Shown here piece by piece: positions 16,849-30,894 of a DNA stretch of 64,000 nt. The notes under the pieces are model-generated. The model was not told the origin of the DNA, ran no database searches, and was given only the letters and a program-made list of their open reading frames with translations. Position 1 is the stretch's first letter; the number at the start of each line of letters is the position of its first letter. Source of the DNA: Peribacillus sp. Bi96 (lineage in GTDB: Bacteria > Bacillota > Bacilli > Bacillales > DSM-1321); NCBI RefSeq assembly GCF_918698115.1, contig NZ_CAKKLV010000010.1, positions 1 through 64,000 on the forward strand, in the 5' to 3' direction. Position numbers and translations under genes: made by a program.

Positions 16849-17025
16849 ATGGTAAGGAATATCAAAAACAGTCCAGCTAGAAATCTTACTTACCATTCAA
16901 GAATGTCCTTTGAGCCAAAGTTCAGGAAGAAATTAACCATCGGTGCATCCACCGTAGATTGGATGATTCATACGTTGGAGGAAACATTCTCTTCTTTAAC
17001 AGAAGATATAATTAATAAAGTATAA
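16849..17025 (+). CDS. Possible small protein downstream of DUF1641
   Basis: An open frame of 58 codons between the DUF1641 gene and the operon terminator. The predicted protein is basic in the middle (KFRKKLTIGASTVDWMI) and has no recognised domain. No good ribosome site precedes ATG 16849; alternative starts are TTG 16831 or the in-frame ATG near 16903. It may be a real small gene or a remnant. Confidence 0.3.
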   Translation: MVRNIKNSPARNLTYHSRMSFEPKFRKKLTIGASTVDWMIHTLEETFSSLTEDIINKV

Positions 17026-17030
17026 TTTTG

Positions 17031-17066
17031 AACAGAGGTTGACTCCTAAGGGTCAACCTCTGTTTT
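17031..17066 (+). terminator. Terminator of the fdhF operon
   Basis: AACAGAGGTTGAC / GTCAACCTCTGTT form a stem followed by TTTTTT on the plus strand. It ends the fdhF-DUF1641 unit and abuts the 3' end of the convergent NERD gene. Confidence 0.85.
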
Positions 17067-18035
17067 TTACTCATTAAAAAAAAGGCTGTACACCCTCCCC
17101 TTATTCGCACCACGGCCTGTCAGATTCAATGATTGCAAAATCCTCGTTGCACTGGATGAGGAGGAAATGTTTAAAAAATCCCTCAACTGCCGATTCGTTA
17201 TAGTCGAGCCTATTAGATAAAAATAATTTCGTAAAGCCTGGATATGTGCATCTTTACTGAATAGTTGGCATTGATTGCAAAACCATGTGCTATGCCTTCT
17301 AAATAACTGATTCCCCTTACAATTCTCACATATCACTCCCTTGATAAGTTCTTCTTCGGTAAGATTGTATCGTTCCAGAATGGAAGAGGCGGCTTCGATA
17401 TGATGCTTATTTATAATCCGAACTACTTTCTTTAAGTCTTTTTCACCTAAAATGGAACCTGTAATGGAATCCTCCATTACGTTGATTCTTGAGGGCAACA
17501 CATCGGGATGGATAACATTGTAATGGAGTTTACGGTTTTCAGGAGAAGTACGAATGATCGTTTGGGGATTACTGATAACAACCAAAGAAAGGATAGGTAG
17601 TGAGGGAAAGCCATTTTTCAAGAACCAATTCTTCAACTGTGATTCCTGGCGGCTGACTTGAATGAGGGGATCTGGAAAAGCCGTCTCTTTTCCATCTTTC
17701 GTTCGAATGAGCTGATTGAAATGCGAATCAAAATAAATCATGCCAGCTATATTCTTCACTTCAATAATAAGGGCAAATTTCTTCGAGATTAATAAGGTAT
17801 CCAGTTGAAAAAAACGGGATTGCTCCTGCAGCCTTAAATCGTGGAAGATAAAGTATCTTTTCGAATCAAGAAAGCTTAGCGGAAAGTCAATGGACTTTTC
17901 CCCTTTATAGCCCGCTTCCCTTTTATTGAGATCATTCATGATTGAGGAGATCTTAGGATGATTCGGAGGAAGCCTGCGCACTAAAGCACGTAATTTAAGG
18001 ATAGTAAGGGGGACTTTTCGTTGTTTTACAATCAA
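17067..18035 (-). CDS. NERD domain-containing protein
   Basis: A 322-aa protein with a nuclease-related NERD domain (about residues 40-155): YKGEKSIDFPL, then FFQLDTLLISKKFALIIEVKN, which carries the Asp and E-x-K catalytic-type residues of this PD-(D/E)XK-like fold. A C-terminal Cys4 motif (CENCKGN..CNQCQ, about 233-255) suggests a zinc ribbon. Start is TTG 18035, nine bases after GGAGTG. Substrate and role are unknown. It stands alone between the fdh operon and tmRNA. Nuclease activity is inferred from the fold only. Confidence 0.82.
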   Translation of the reverse strand: MIVKQRKVPLTILKLRALVRRLPPNHPKISSIMNDLNKREAGYKGEKSIDFPLSFLDSKRYFIFHDLRLQEQSRFFQLDTLLISKKFALIIEVKNIAGMIYFDSHFNQLIRTKDGKETAFPDPLIQVSRQESQLKNWFLKNGFPSLPILSLVVISNPQTIIRTSPENRKLHYNVIHPDVLPSRINVMEDSITGSILGEKDLKKVVRIINKHHIEAASSILERYNLTEEELIKGVICENCKGNQLFRRHSTWFCNQCQLFSKDAHIQALRNYFYLIGSTITNRQLRDFLNISSSSSATRILQSLNLTGRGANKGRVYSLFFNE

Positions 18036-18117
18036 TTTTCATCACTCCAATCTTGGTTTCTCCCAATAAATCTACACTAGCAAGGAATATTCCTTTAATG
18101 GAAAGCGATATTACCGA

Positions 18118-18235
18118 TTATCTTCGAAAAATGGAGGTATATCTCCGAATTCAGCCATATATCAACGAAAATGGAGATATATCATCGAAAACTCCTGGTA
18201 TATCTACGAATTATTCGATATATCGATTTTTCGAC
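18118..18235. repeat. Degenerate tandem repeat, period 20
   Basis: Six successive units (18118, 18138, 18158, 18178, 18199, 18219) share the core TATATCNNCGAAAA, with spacing 20, 20, 20, 21 and 20. The array fills the gap between the NERD gene and the tmRNA terminator. No coding capacity is evident; the frame open through it runs on into tmRNA antisense and is spurious. Confidence 0.7.
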
Positions 18236-18268
18236 AAAAGCAAACGAATTGATTGAAAAAAAACAAAT

Positions 18269-18296
18269 AAAAAACCACCAATATATGTATTGGTGG
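18269..18296 (-). terminator. tmRNA terminator, overlapping the tmRNA 3' end
   Basis: CCACCAATA / TATTGGTGG (18275-18296) form a perfect 9-bp hairpin followed by TTTTTT on the minus strand. One arm includes the encoded CCA end of tmRNA (18291-18293), so processing must remove the hairpin to release the mature 3' end. Confidence 0.8.
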
Positions 18297-18652
18297 AGAC
18301 GGTGGGAGTCGAACCCACGTCCAGACATAACGGCACTTAAGCTTCTACGAGTGTAGTCGATATATTCGCATTTCGCGAACTCATTAGCCTATCGACAGGC
18401 GGCAGAGCAGCTAGTCTGATTGGTCTCTTCCTTCATCCTCAGACGGTGGATTCCGGCGTATCCCACTTAGAGTGAGTCCCTTACCCTACCACGTGGGCCA
18501 TGGAGGGAGGAACAGCTAACGACTGTTGTTACGCAGCGAAAGCTAGGTTGTTGTTTTGTTTGCCAGTTATAGGCGTTGACGTTTTAACGAGGCCGATCCC
18601 CTCGACTCGCAACTTAAGCTCGAACTATCCCTGTCGAATCCGTAACGTCCCC
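18291..18652 (-). ncRNA. ssrA: tmRNA (transfer-messenger RNA)
   Basis: A 362-nt RNA that rescues stalled ribosomes. The 5' GGGGACG and 3' CGUCUCC ends form the alanine-tRNA-like acceptor stem with discriminator A and encoded CCA. The T arm reads GUGGGUUCGACUCCCAC. The tag ORF (18529-18564) encodes GKQNNNLAFAA and stops at UAA; the charged alanine precedes it. smpB, its protein partner, lies upstream on the same strand. Confidence 0.97.
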
Positions 18653-18775
18653 ATGATTGAAATGGAGCGTACGAGAGAAGAATAGTCAGCAAGTTGGCTG
18701 ATATTCAATTGTCATCGGTACAGGTTTAATTATAACAGATTGCTTCAAAAAATCAATTGTAAGGTCTTGGCAGTT

Positions 18776-19243
18776 CTACATCTTCTGACGATCACGGAAA
18801 GCACGTTCAATATCACGTTTTGCTTCCTTCTTCTTCAGGTCATCACGCTTGTCATATTGTTTCTTCCCTTTTCCAATTCCAATTAAAACTTTGGCAAAGC
18901 CATTCTTTAAATACATTTTCAACGGGACGATGGTATAACCTGTTTCCTTTGTTGTACCGATCAATTTACTGATTTCTTTCTTATGCAAAAGAAGCTTCCT
19001 TGTCCGCAACGGGTCATGGTTAAACTGGTTTCCCTGCTCATAAGGACTGACATGCATATTATGAAGATAGATTTCACCATTTTCTATTTTAGCAAAGGCA
19101 TCCTTCAAATTCACTCGGGCCGCGCGGATTGCCTTGATTTCGGTCCCTTTCAAAACGATGCCTGCTTCAAATGTTTGTTCAATGAAGAAATCATGATATG
19201 CTTTTTTATTTTGTGCTAGTTGTTTACCTGAGCCTTTTGGCAT
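18776..19243 (-). CDS. smpB: SsrA-binding protein SmpB
   Basis: RNA-binding protein that delivers tmRNA to stalled ribosomes for trans-translation. The 155-aa product has the SmpB OB-fold beginning with [20 protein letters not shown], the conserved [18 protein letters not shown] segment, and the basic C-terminal tail ([17 protein letters not shown]) that enters the mRNA channel. It lies 66 bases after rnr and upstream of the tmRNA gene, the standard Bacillus order. Confidence 0.97.
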   Translation of the reverse strand: MPKGSGKQLAQNKKAYHDFFIEQTFEAGIVLKGTEIKAIRAARVNLKDAFAKIENGEIYLHNMHVSPYEQGNQFNHDPLRTRKLLLHKKEISKLIGTTKETGYTIVPLKMYLKNGFAKVLIGIGKGKKQYDKRDDLKKKEAKRDIERAFRDRQKM

Positions 19244-19309
19244 CGTACTCTCCCCTTTTTACATCCAATCGCGGTGAGAGGAGGAATGAATCATCCCCTC
19301 ACCTCAATC

Positions 19310-21679
19310 TTATCTCTTTTTAGGTTTTCTCTTGCGCTTGGCTGCCGGCGCATTTTCGAAGAATTTTTTCTTCTTTTTCGGTTTTCTATCGGAAGAAGGC
19401 GCATCTCCATTGCGGTTACCTCCGCGGCCGCCGCCTTTCCCTTCGTTACGTCCACCATTGCCACCACGGCCCCGTTTACGTTCACCTGAATTGGCCTTGA
19501 ATATTTTCTTCTCGCCAGATGGACGCGGACGGCTTACCTTCATGCCAATAATCTCGAAATCGATGGCGCGTTCTTCTTTATTGACGTTGGAAACACGTAC
19601 GTTGATCTCATCGCCAATCCTGAACACATTACCTGTGCGTTCCCCGATCATTGCAAGCTGACGCTCATCGAAGCGGTAATAATCATCCGTCATGAAGCTG
19701 ACATGGACAAGTCCTTCAATGGTGTTTGGCAGCTCGACGAACATTCCGAAATTCGTAACGGATCCAATGATCCCGGTATATTCTTCTCCGATTTTATCAA
19801 GCATATATTCCGCTTTCTTCAAATCATCGGTTTCCCGTTCGGCATCGACGGAGCGGCGTTCACGTTTCGATGTATGATCGGCAATATCAGGTAAAATGGC
19901 ATTCCATTTCTCTTTCGTAGCCTCATCGAGTTTCCCTTCCACCAAATAGGTCCTGATCAACCTGTGTACGATCAAATCGGGGTAACGGCGAATCGGCGAT
20001 GTGAAATGTGTGTAAAACTCAGCTGATAATCCAAAGTGGCCTAAGCTCTCCGGATCATATTTCGCTTGTTGCATGGAACGAAGCATAACGGTGGATATGA
20101 CCGTTTCTTCCGGCTTACCGGCTACTGCCTCGATGATTTCCTGTAACGCCTTCGGATGAACATCATTGGCCGATCCTCGTACAATATACCCGAAGTTCGT
20201 GATGAATTCAAAGAAACGCTGCAGCTTTTCCGGTTTGGGATCTTCATGAATACGGTAAATGAACGGTACTTTAAGACGGTTGAAATGCTCTGCAACGGTT
20301 TCATTAGCCGCAAGCATGAATTCTTCAATCAGCTTTTCCGCAACCGATCTTTCCCGTAAAACAACATCAGTCGGATGTCCCTCTTCATCTACGATAACTC
20401 TTGCTTCATTGAAGTCAAAGTCGATTGCACCGCGGTTCATCCGATTTTTACGAAGAATGGCCGCTAGCTTCTCCATATCCTGGAACATCGGCACTAACGC
20501 TTCGTAACGTTCGAGCTGTTCTTCATCTTTTTCCACAAGAATTTTGTTCACATTTCCATATGTCATCCGTTCCGTCGTTTTAATGACACTTTCAAAAATC
20601 TCATGGTTGACGACTTGCCCACTTGGCGTGATCTCCATCTCACAAGACAGTGTAAAGCGATCGACTTGTGGGTTCAAAGAACAAATCCCATTTGATAAAC
20701 GATGCGGAATCATCGGAATGACCCTGTCCACCAAATAAACGCTCGTTCCTCTTTCAAGAGCTTCCTTATCGATCGGTGAACCTTCCATTACATAATGGCT
20801 GACATCGGCAATATGTACACCCAACTTGTAATTGCCATTTTCAAGCTTCGAAACCGTAACGGCATCATCCAAATCCTTCGCGTCTGCTCCATCAATCGTT
20901 ACCAAAACATCATTCCGCAAATCCCTGCGGTTGCCTATTTCACTTTCTTCAATGGTATCCGAAACGGCATTGGCTTGATCCATGACGTCCTCTGGGAACT
21001 CCATCGGCAAGCCATATTTATGGATCACGGAAAGAATATCCACACCAGGGTCATTCTTATGTCCAAGAATTTCAATGACTTCACCTTCAGCACTTACGCG
21101 TCCTTCAGGATAAGAAGTAAGCTTGACGACAACCTTATGGCCCTCTACCGCTCCATGTGAAGCATGCTGCGGAATGAAGATATCGCTTGCGATCTTTTTG
21201 TCATCAGGGATGACAAAACCGAAGCTTTTACTTTCAGAGTATGTACCCACCACTTGTGTAATTCCGCGTTCAAGGATTCTGATGACAGTACCTTCTTGTC
21301 TCGATCCTGATGTCTCTGAAGATACACGGACCATGACGATATCTCCATGCATCGCTGTACCCGTTTCATTTGGCGGGATGAATATATCATCCATTCCTGG
21401 ATTATCTTCAGGTGTCACAAAAGCAAAGCCTTTTGCATGCCCCGTTAATTTACCGCGAAATAAATTCATTTTTTGCGGCAGGCCATAACGATTGCTTCTC
21501 GTTCTGACGACCAATCCCTTTTCCTCCATCTTAACTAACGCCTTAACGAAATTCTTGAAGTCTGCCGAGTCTTCGATTTTCAAAGCCTCTTCAAGCTCTT
21601 GTACGGTTAACGGCTTATATGCTTCGTCGGTCATATACGTCAGAAGCTTATTAATGTGTTCTTGAATGTTATCTTCCAT
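19310..21679 (-). CDS. rnr: Ribonuclease R
   Basis: A processive 3'-5' exoribonuclease able to degrade structured RNA. The 789-aa protein has an N-terminal HTH (about 1-70), two cold-shock domains (about 70-230), a catalytic RNB domain with the metal-binding aspartates in [12 protein letters not shown] (about 270), a C-terminal S1 domain (about 635-715), and a strongly basic, glycine-rich tail ending [12 protein letters not shown] 21679 follows GGAGGG. It lies between est and smpB, and works with trans-translation in mRNA and rRNA decay. Confidence 0.96.
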   Translation of the reverse strand: MEDNIQEHINKLLTYMTDEAYKPLTVQELEEALKIEDSADFKNFVKALVKMEEKGLVVRTRSNRYGLPQKMNLFRGKLTGHAKGFAFVTPEDNPGMDDIFIPPNETGTAMHGDIVMVRVSSETSGSRQEGTVIRILERGITQVVGTYSESKSFGFVIPDDKKIASDIFIPQHASHGAVEGHKVVVKLTSYPEGRVSAEGEVIEILGHKNDPGVDILSVIHKYGLPMEFPEDVMDQANAVSDTIEESEIGNRRDLRNDVLVTIDGADAKDLDDAVTVSKLENGNYKLGVHIADVSHYVMEGSPIDKEALERGTSVYLVDRVIPMIPHRLSNGICSLNPQVDRFTLSCEMEITPSGQVVNHEIFESVIKTTERMTYGNVNKILVEKDEEQLERYEALVPMFQDMEKLAAILRKNRMNRGAIDFDFNEARVIVDEEGHPTDVVLRERSVAEKLIEEFMLAANETVAEHFNRLKVPFIYRIHEDPKPEKLQRFFEFITNFGYIVRGSANDVHPKALQEIIEAVAGKPEETVISTVMLRSMQQAKYDPESLGHFGLSAEFYTHFTSPIRRYPDLIVHRLIRTYLVEGKLDEATKEKWNAILPDIADHTSKRERRSVDAERETDDLKKAEYMLDKIGEEYTGIIGSVTNFGMFVELPNTIEGLVHVSFMTDDYYRFDERQLAMIGERTGNVFRIGDEINVRVSNVNKEERAIDFEIIGMKVSRPRPSGEKKIFKANSGERKRGRGGNGGRNEGKGGGRGGNRNGDAPSSDRKPKKKKKFFENAPAAKRKRKPKKR

Positions 21680-21712
21680 AAAAACCCTCCTATTCAGGGT
21701 ATGATAATTTTG

Positions 21713-22459
21713 TTATTCGGACCAATCCAGACTTTCTAAAAATTCTAATACATCTTCATGCAATTGGTTACGTTCTTTATCAAGAGTTATGACATGACCG
21801 GATTCTTCATACCACTTGAGCTTTTTGACAGGTGACTCAATGGCATCGATAATAATATCGGCACTTTTCGGATTGATGACATCATCATGCCGCCCTTGAA
21901 CGACAAATGTCGGTGCATAGACTAGATCGATATGCTCCCTTACATCCGTTATCAATTCCTGAAGGGCCTTTAATGTATTCATAGGTTTATTAGCGAAGCG
22001 GTCCATTTCCAGCTCTATTTGCTCTGGTGTTTTTCCTTCATACTTCTTAAATTCTCTGGCGTACTCCAAAACTCCTTTATACATCATTTCTTCACTTTTG
22101 ATATACATAGGCGCACACATTGATACGATACCCTTTATAGGTACAGTGTAACCTAATTTAAGAGAAAATACGCCTCCTAAAGAGAGTCCTGCAACAGCAA
22201 TTTCTTCATGGCCTTTGCTCTTTAAAAAATCATAGGCCATCGTGACATCTTTCCACCAATCAGTTGGACCCGTTTCCACTAACTCCTCTGGCGGCACACC
22301 ATGGCCTTTATAGTGCGGGGCATGGCACGTATATCCATGCTTCTCCAGGTGGCGTCCAAGCATCCGTACATCAGCGGAATTTCCCGTAAATCCATGTAAT
22401 AGTAAGACAGCTCTTTTTCCGCCTTCAAAAGTAAAGGGCTGCTGCAGCTTGATTTTCAT
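21713..22459 (-). CDS. est: Carboxylesterase, alpha/beta hydrolase (Est30/YvaK type)
   Basis: A 248-aa cytosolic esterase acting on short-chain esters or monoacylglycerols. The oxyanion region is LLHGFTGN (about 20-27), the nucleophile Ser is in GLSLGG (about 93), and the Asp and His of the triad are probably in QGRHDDVI (about 192) and SGHVITLD (about 222). It sits between secG and rnr, as in B. subtilis yvaK. ATG 22459 follows AAAGGAG. Confidence 0.93.
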   Translation of the reverse strand: MKIKLQQPFTFEGGKRAVLLLHGFTGNSADVRMLGRHLEKHGYTCHAPHYKGHGVPPEELVETGPTDWWKDVTMAYDFLKSKGHEEIAVAGLSLGGVFSLKLGYTVPIKGIVSMCAPMYIKSEEMMYKGVLEYAREFKKYEGKTPEQIELEMDRFANKPMNTLKALQELITDVREHIDLVYAPTFVVQGRHDDVINPKSADIIIDAIESPVKKLKWYEESGHVITLDKERNQLHEDVLEFLESLDWSE

Positions 22460-22568
22460 GATTATAAGCTCCTTTATCAGTAAATAGCATCCAAAAAAAT
22501 TTTTCCCTATCCTATCATTAAGTACTAAAATTACTATATCTATTCATACAACTATTGTGCAAAGAAAA

Positions 22569-22592
22569 GAGCCTAGCTATTTAGCTAGACTC
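22569..22592 (-). terminator. Terminator after secG
   Basis: GAGCCTAGCTA / TAGCTAGACTC form an 11-bp stem with one mismatch or wobble, followed by TTTTCTTT on the minus strand, just past the secG stop. Confidence 0.75.
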
Positions 22593-22604
22593 ATTTTTGA
22601 TCCA

Positions 22605-22838
22605 TTACACATCAAAGAATGCAACAAGTAAAGTTAAAGCAAAGAATAAAATGGCTAATACTATCGTTGCCCGGTGTAAAACAAGATCTAAACCGCGTGC
22701 TTTTTGCTTTCCGAATAGCTGCTCAGCACCGCCGGCTATCGCACCTGATAAACCTGCACTTTTACCTGATTGAAGTAATACCGTCACAATAAGGGCGATA
22801 CTGACAATCACTAAAAGCGTTATGAGAAATGCATGCAT
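22605..22838 (-). CDS. secG: Preprotein translocase subunit SecG
   Basis: Small membrane subunit of the SecYEG channel. It is 77 aa with two transmembrane helices (about 3-22 and 52-74) joined by a cytosolic loop with [20 protein letters not shown], which is diagnostic. ATG 22838 follows AGGAGGTG. It is upstream of est-rnr-smpB on the same strand, with a terminator in between. Confidence 0.97.
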   Translation of the reverse strand: MHAFLITLLVIVSIALIVTVLLQSGKSAGLSGAIAGGAEQLFGKQKARGLDLVLHRATIVLAILFFALTLLVAFFDV

Positions 22839-23014
22839 GCAATTACACCTCCTGAAGAACCATAAACATTTACTTTAACTTTACCACACACACTAAATAT
22901 CTACAATCTTTGTTATACTGTAATGGTAAGAATTCCTAAACATCCATAGTCATTGATTTCTTTTTGAATAAAAATTTGAGATACTTTACATAAAGAGAAG
23001 AAAGAGGTGTCACC

Positions 23015-23557
23015 ATGTTTAAGTCCATACTTCGGATTCTTGATCTCCTGACCATCCTATTCTCGGCGGTTGCCGGATATTCTTTATGGACAGGCGGAAG
23101 CAATCTTATAAGTGTCTTATTAATCATCCTATCACCGCTTTTATTGCTGCTTGCAAAGTATCACGAAAATCGATACTTATTATTTGCTGCATATATCACG
23201 ACAACCGTTTATTTTACTGCTATTATTTATAATGGACTTTCCAATAGCGGTATCGATTTTTTCCAATCTAGCTTTAATGTCCTCCTAATCGGGGCAGCAG
23301 CCGTCTTGCTGAGCATCATAGCAGCGGTCATTGGGTTTGGGACAAATACCCTTACGATTCTTTGGTTATCTCTTCATGCCCTGGTCACATTCGAGACAAT
23401 CAGAATGTCATCTGGTTTCCTTTCACATTTTTGGTCAGATCCCGTCGTGGAAACCGCAATCCGAAATGATTATCCTTTTTTGTTGATGGTCATCTGGATT
23501 GGCTTATTTCTGGATAAATATCAAAGTGAATTAACAAGGGATTACTTATCACGATAA
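23015..23557 (+). CDS. Uncharacterised integral membrane protein
   Basis: A 180-aa protein I cannot assign to a named family. It has about five hydrophobic stretches (roughly residues 8-25, 30-46, 54-73, 86-110 and 147-165), so it is a polytopic membrane protein, with a short charged C-terminus (DKYQSELTRDYLSR). ATG 23015 follows AAAGAGGTG. It is divergent from secG and 55 bases upstream of the peptidase lipoprotein gene, so they may be cotranscribed. Confidence 0.7.
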   Translation: MFKSILRILDLLTILFSAVAGYSLWTGGSNLISVLLIILSPLLLLLAKYHENRYLLFAAYITTTVYFTAIIYNGLSNSGIDFFQSSFNVLLIGAAAVLLSIIAAVIGFGTNTLTILWLSLHALVTFETIRMSSGFLSHFWSDPVVETAIRNDYPFLLMVIWIGLFLDKYQSELTRDYLSR

Positions 23558-23612
23558 TCTTTCAAAACTACCTTTATTGGAAATCTTATATTAAAAGCAA
23601 GGGGCCTTCCAT

Positions 23613-24437
23613 ATGTTAAAATCTGTATTTGCAGCAACTGCTCTATCATCCTTCATTCTATTGTCCGGATGCTCATTCGACCAATCAAACGAGGATAAAA
23701 AAGAGCCAAAAGAAGAACAGCCGAGCTCCCAGAATAAGGAGACAGAAACTGATAAGAATAATGATTCAAAAGAAACGACTCAACGCCAGGTAGAAGTTGA
23801 TGAAACGGTTAAACCCGCACAGGATGGACTTCAGACATTAGCCAACCCGAAAAGCATACCTGTACTTGTCAATAAACAATACAGCCTGCCGGAAGATTAC
23901 AAACCTGATGACCTTATCTATCCAAAAGTGGATTTCATCTTTCAAGATAAAATTGAAAAAAGAATGATGCGAAAAGAAGCGGGAGAAGCACTCGAAGAGT
24001 TGTTCCAAGCTGCCGAAAACGAAAACATGCACTTTGCCGGTGTTTCCGCTTACCGTTCACATCAAACGCAAATCGCTGTCTTTAACAACTATGTGGCTAA
24101 AGACGGGGAAGAAAAAGCGAGAACCTACAGTGCAATGCCTGGGACAAGCGAGCATGAAACAGGTCTAGCGATTGACGTCACGACCCATGACGGTGCATGT
24201 GCCGCCCAGGACTGCTTCGGTGACACGAATGAAGCCGCCTGGCTTGCTGAACACGCCCATGAATACGGATTTATCATCCGCTATCCAGAAGGCAAGGAAA
24301 ACATCACAGGCTATAAATACGAACCATGGCACATCCGCTATGTCGGTGTTGATGCTGCAACTGAAATTTTTGAAACGAAGAGTACATTAGAAGAATACTA
24401 TAATGCCGTTCCAGTAGAAGCTGTGTCGGATAATTAA
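23613..24437 (+). CDS. M15-family D-alanyl-D-alanine carboxypeptidase lipoprotein (VanY-like)
   Basis: Cell-wall peptidase expected to trim terminal D-Ala from peptidoglycan stem peptides. The signal peptide ends in lipobox LSGC (Cys20). A low-complexity acidic/polar linker (about 23-70) precedes the VanY domain, which shows the zinc motifs SxHxxGxAxD as SEHETGLAIDV (about 185) and ExWH as EPWHIRYVG (about 244). Length is 274 aa. It resembles B. subtilis YodJ. It ends at a strong terminator. Confidence 0.9.
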   Translation: MLKSVFAATALSSFILLSGCSFDQSNEDKKEPKEEQPSSQNKETETDKNNDSKETTQRQVEVDETVKPAQDGLQTLANPKSIPVLVNKQYSLPEDYKPDDLIYPKVDFIFQDKIEKRMMRKEAGEALEELFQAAENENMHFAGVSAYRSHQTQIAVFNNYVAKDGEEKARTYSAMPGTSEHETGLAIDVTTHDGACAAQDCFGDTNEAAWLAEHAHEYGFIIRYPEGKENITGYKYEPWHIRYVGVDAATEIFETKSTLEEYYNAVPVEAVSDN

Positions 24438-24440
24438 AAA

Positions 24441-24468
24441 AAGGTGCCCAGATGCGGCACCTTTTTTT
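24441..24468 (+). terminator. Terminator after the M15 peptidase gene
   Basis: AAGGTGCC / GGCACCTT form an 8-bp stem followed by a T run, immediately past the stop codon. Confidence 0.85.
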
Positions 24469-24480
24469 GTCTGAAATGTA

Positions 24481-24500
24481 TTAATCAAACGTTTGATTAA
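24481..24500. promoter_or_regulatory. Perfect 20-bp palindrome (TetR-type operator candidate)
   Basis: TTAATCAAACGTTTGATTAA is a perfect palindrome. It has the size and symmetry of TetR-family operators. No TetR gene or obvious target gene is adjacent. The same arms recur at 57330-57349. Confidence 0.55.
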
Positions 24501-24670
24501 ATGGCTTAAACCACGCTACTTTGGTAGCGTTACCGCTGCTAAAATCTAGTAAAGGTTGTAATTATCATGTTAATGATAGTTAGATATGTTCCATTTTCAC
24601 TAAAAAATAGGGACTGACTAATATGAATGCAAGCCTCAAACGTCCTTACTTTCCACCCTTCAGTATACAT

Positions 24671-24716
24671 AAAAAACCTCCCATTCAAAATGTGGATTAC
24701 CACATTGAATGGGAGG
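24671..24716 (-). terminator. Terminator of the glycolytic operon after eno
   Basis: CCTCCCATTC..ATGTGG pairs with CCACAT..GAATGGGAGG (24677-24716) with a small bulge, followed on the minus strand by TTTTTT. Confidence 0.85.
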
Positions 24717-24760
24717 TGCTCACTCCATCCGCTTCTCGTCAGAAGCTGGCTTTGCAGTGA

Positions 24761-29607
<4,847 letters not shown>

Positions 29608-29703
29608 AATCCAAGAACCTCCTTAGATATTGTTATCATATTTTTGATTCTCTTAGCCAAAAAGGGAGAGGGTAAATATCCCAACTCCCCTTTTCTCTTT
29701 TTC

Positions 29704-29733
29704 ATTATAGTCGGTTTCCAGGAAATTATCCAA
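29704..29733 (-). promoter_or_regulatory. Predicted sigma-A promoter of pgk-tpiA-gpmI-eno
   Basis: On the minus strand TTGGAT (29728-29733) and a perfect TATAAT (29704-29709) are 18 bases apart, about 95 bases before pgk. It would allow expression of the lower glycolytic genes independently of CggR. Confidence 0.65.
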
Positions 29734-29743
29734 AAACAAGAAA

Positions 29744-29757
29744 TGTAAACGCTTGAC
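29744..29757. promoter_or_regulatory. cre-like site upstream of the pgk promoter
   Basis: TGTAAACGCTTGAC matches 12 of 14 positions of the cre consensus, with both mismatches at the end. It lies just upstream of the predicted -35, a position compatible with CcpA activation rather than repression. Confidence 0.45.
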
Positions 29758-29813
29758 TGTTTAATGACTTACTAATAATATCATCTTCTGCCAAGTTTTT
29801 TTAGAGGTGTTAT

Positions 29814-29844
29814 AAAAAAAACCTCACCTTGGTGAGGTTTTTTT
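29814..29844. terminator. Bidirectional terminator after gapA
   Basis: ACCTCACC / GGTGAGGT form a perfect stem with a two-base loop, flanked by seven A on one side and six or more T on the other. It divides the cggR-gapA unit from pgk. Confidence 0.9.
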
Positions 29845-29854
29845 ATTATTCTAA

Positions 29855-30877
<1,023 letters not shown>

Positions 30878-30894
30878 TTAAGTTCGCAAATATA

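Larger units (their letters stand above)
24438..24760. other. Intergenic region between M15 peptidase and eno
   Basis: This stretch contains the M15 gene terminator, a perfect 20-base palindrome (24481-24500) and the eno terminator. The 170 bases between the palindrome and the eno terminator carry no convincing gene; a 45-codon frame from 24622 runs straight through the eno terminator and is discounted. Confidence 0.6.

Noticed and set aside
18171-18356. 61-codon frame with WRRWESNPRP-type residues
   Set aside because: This is antisense tmRNA/terminator sequence, a well-known kind of spurious gene call.
19310-21679. Multiple long antisense frames within rnr and other core genes
   Set aside because: They are shadows of strongly conserved genes, without ribosome sites or recognisable domains.
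24622-24760. 45-codon frame between the M15 gene and eno
   Set aside because: It lacks a ribosome site and reads straight through the eno terminator hairpin.
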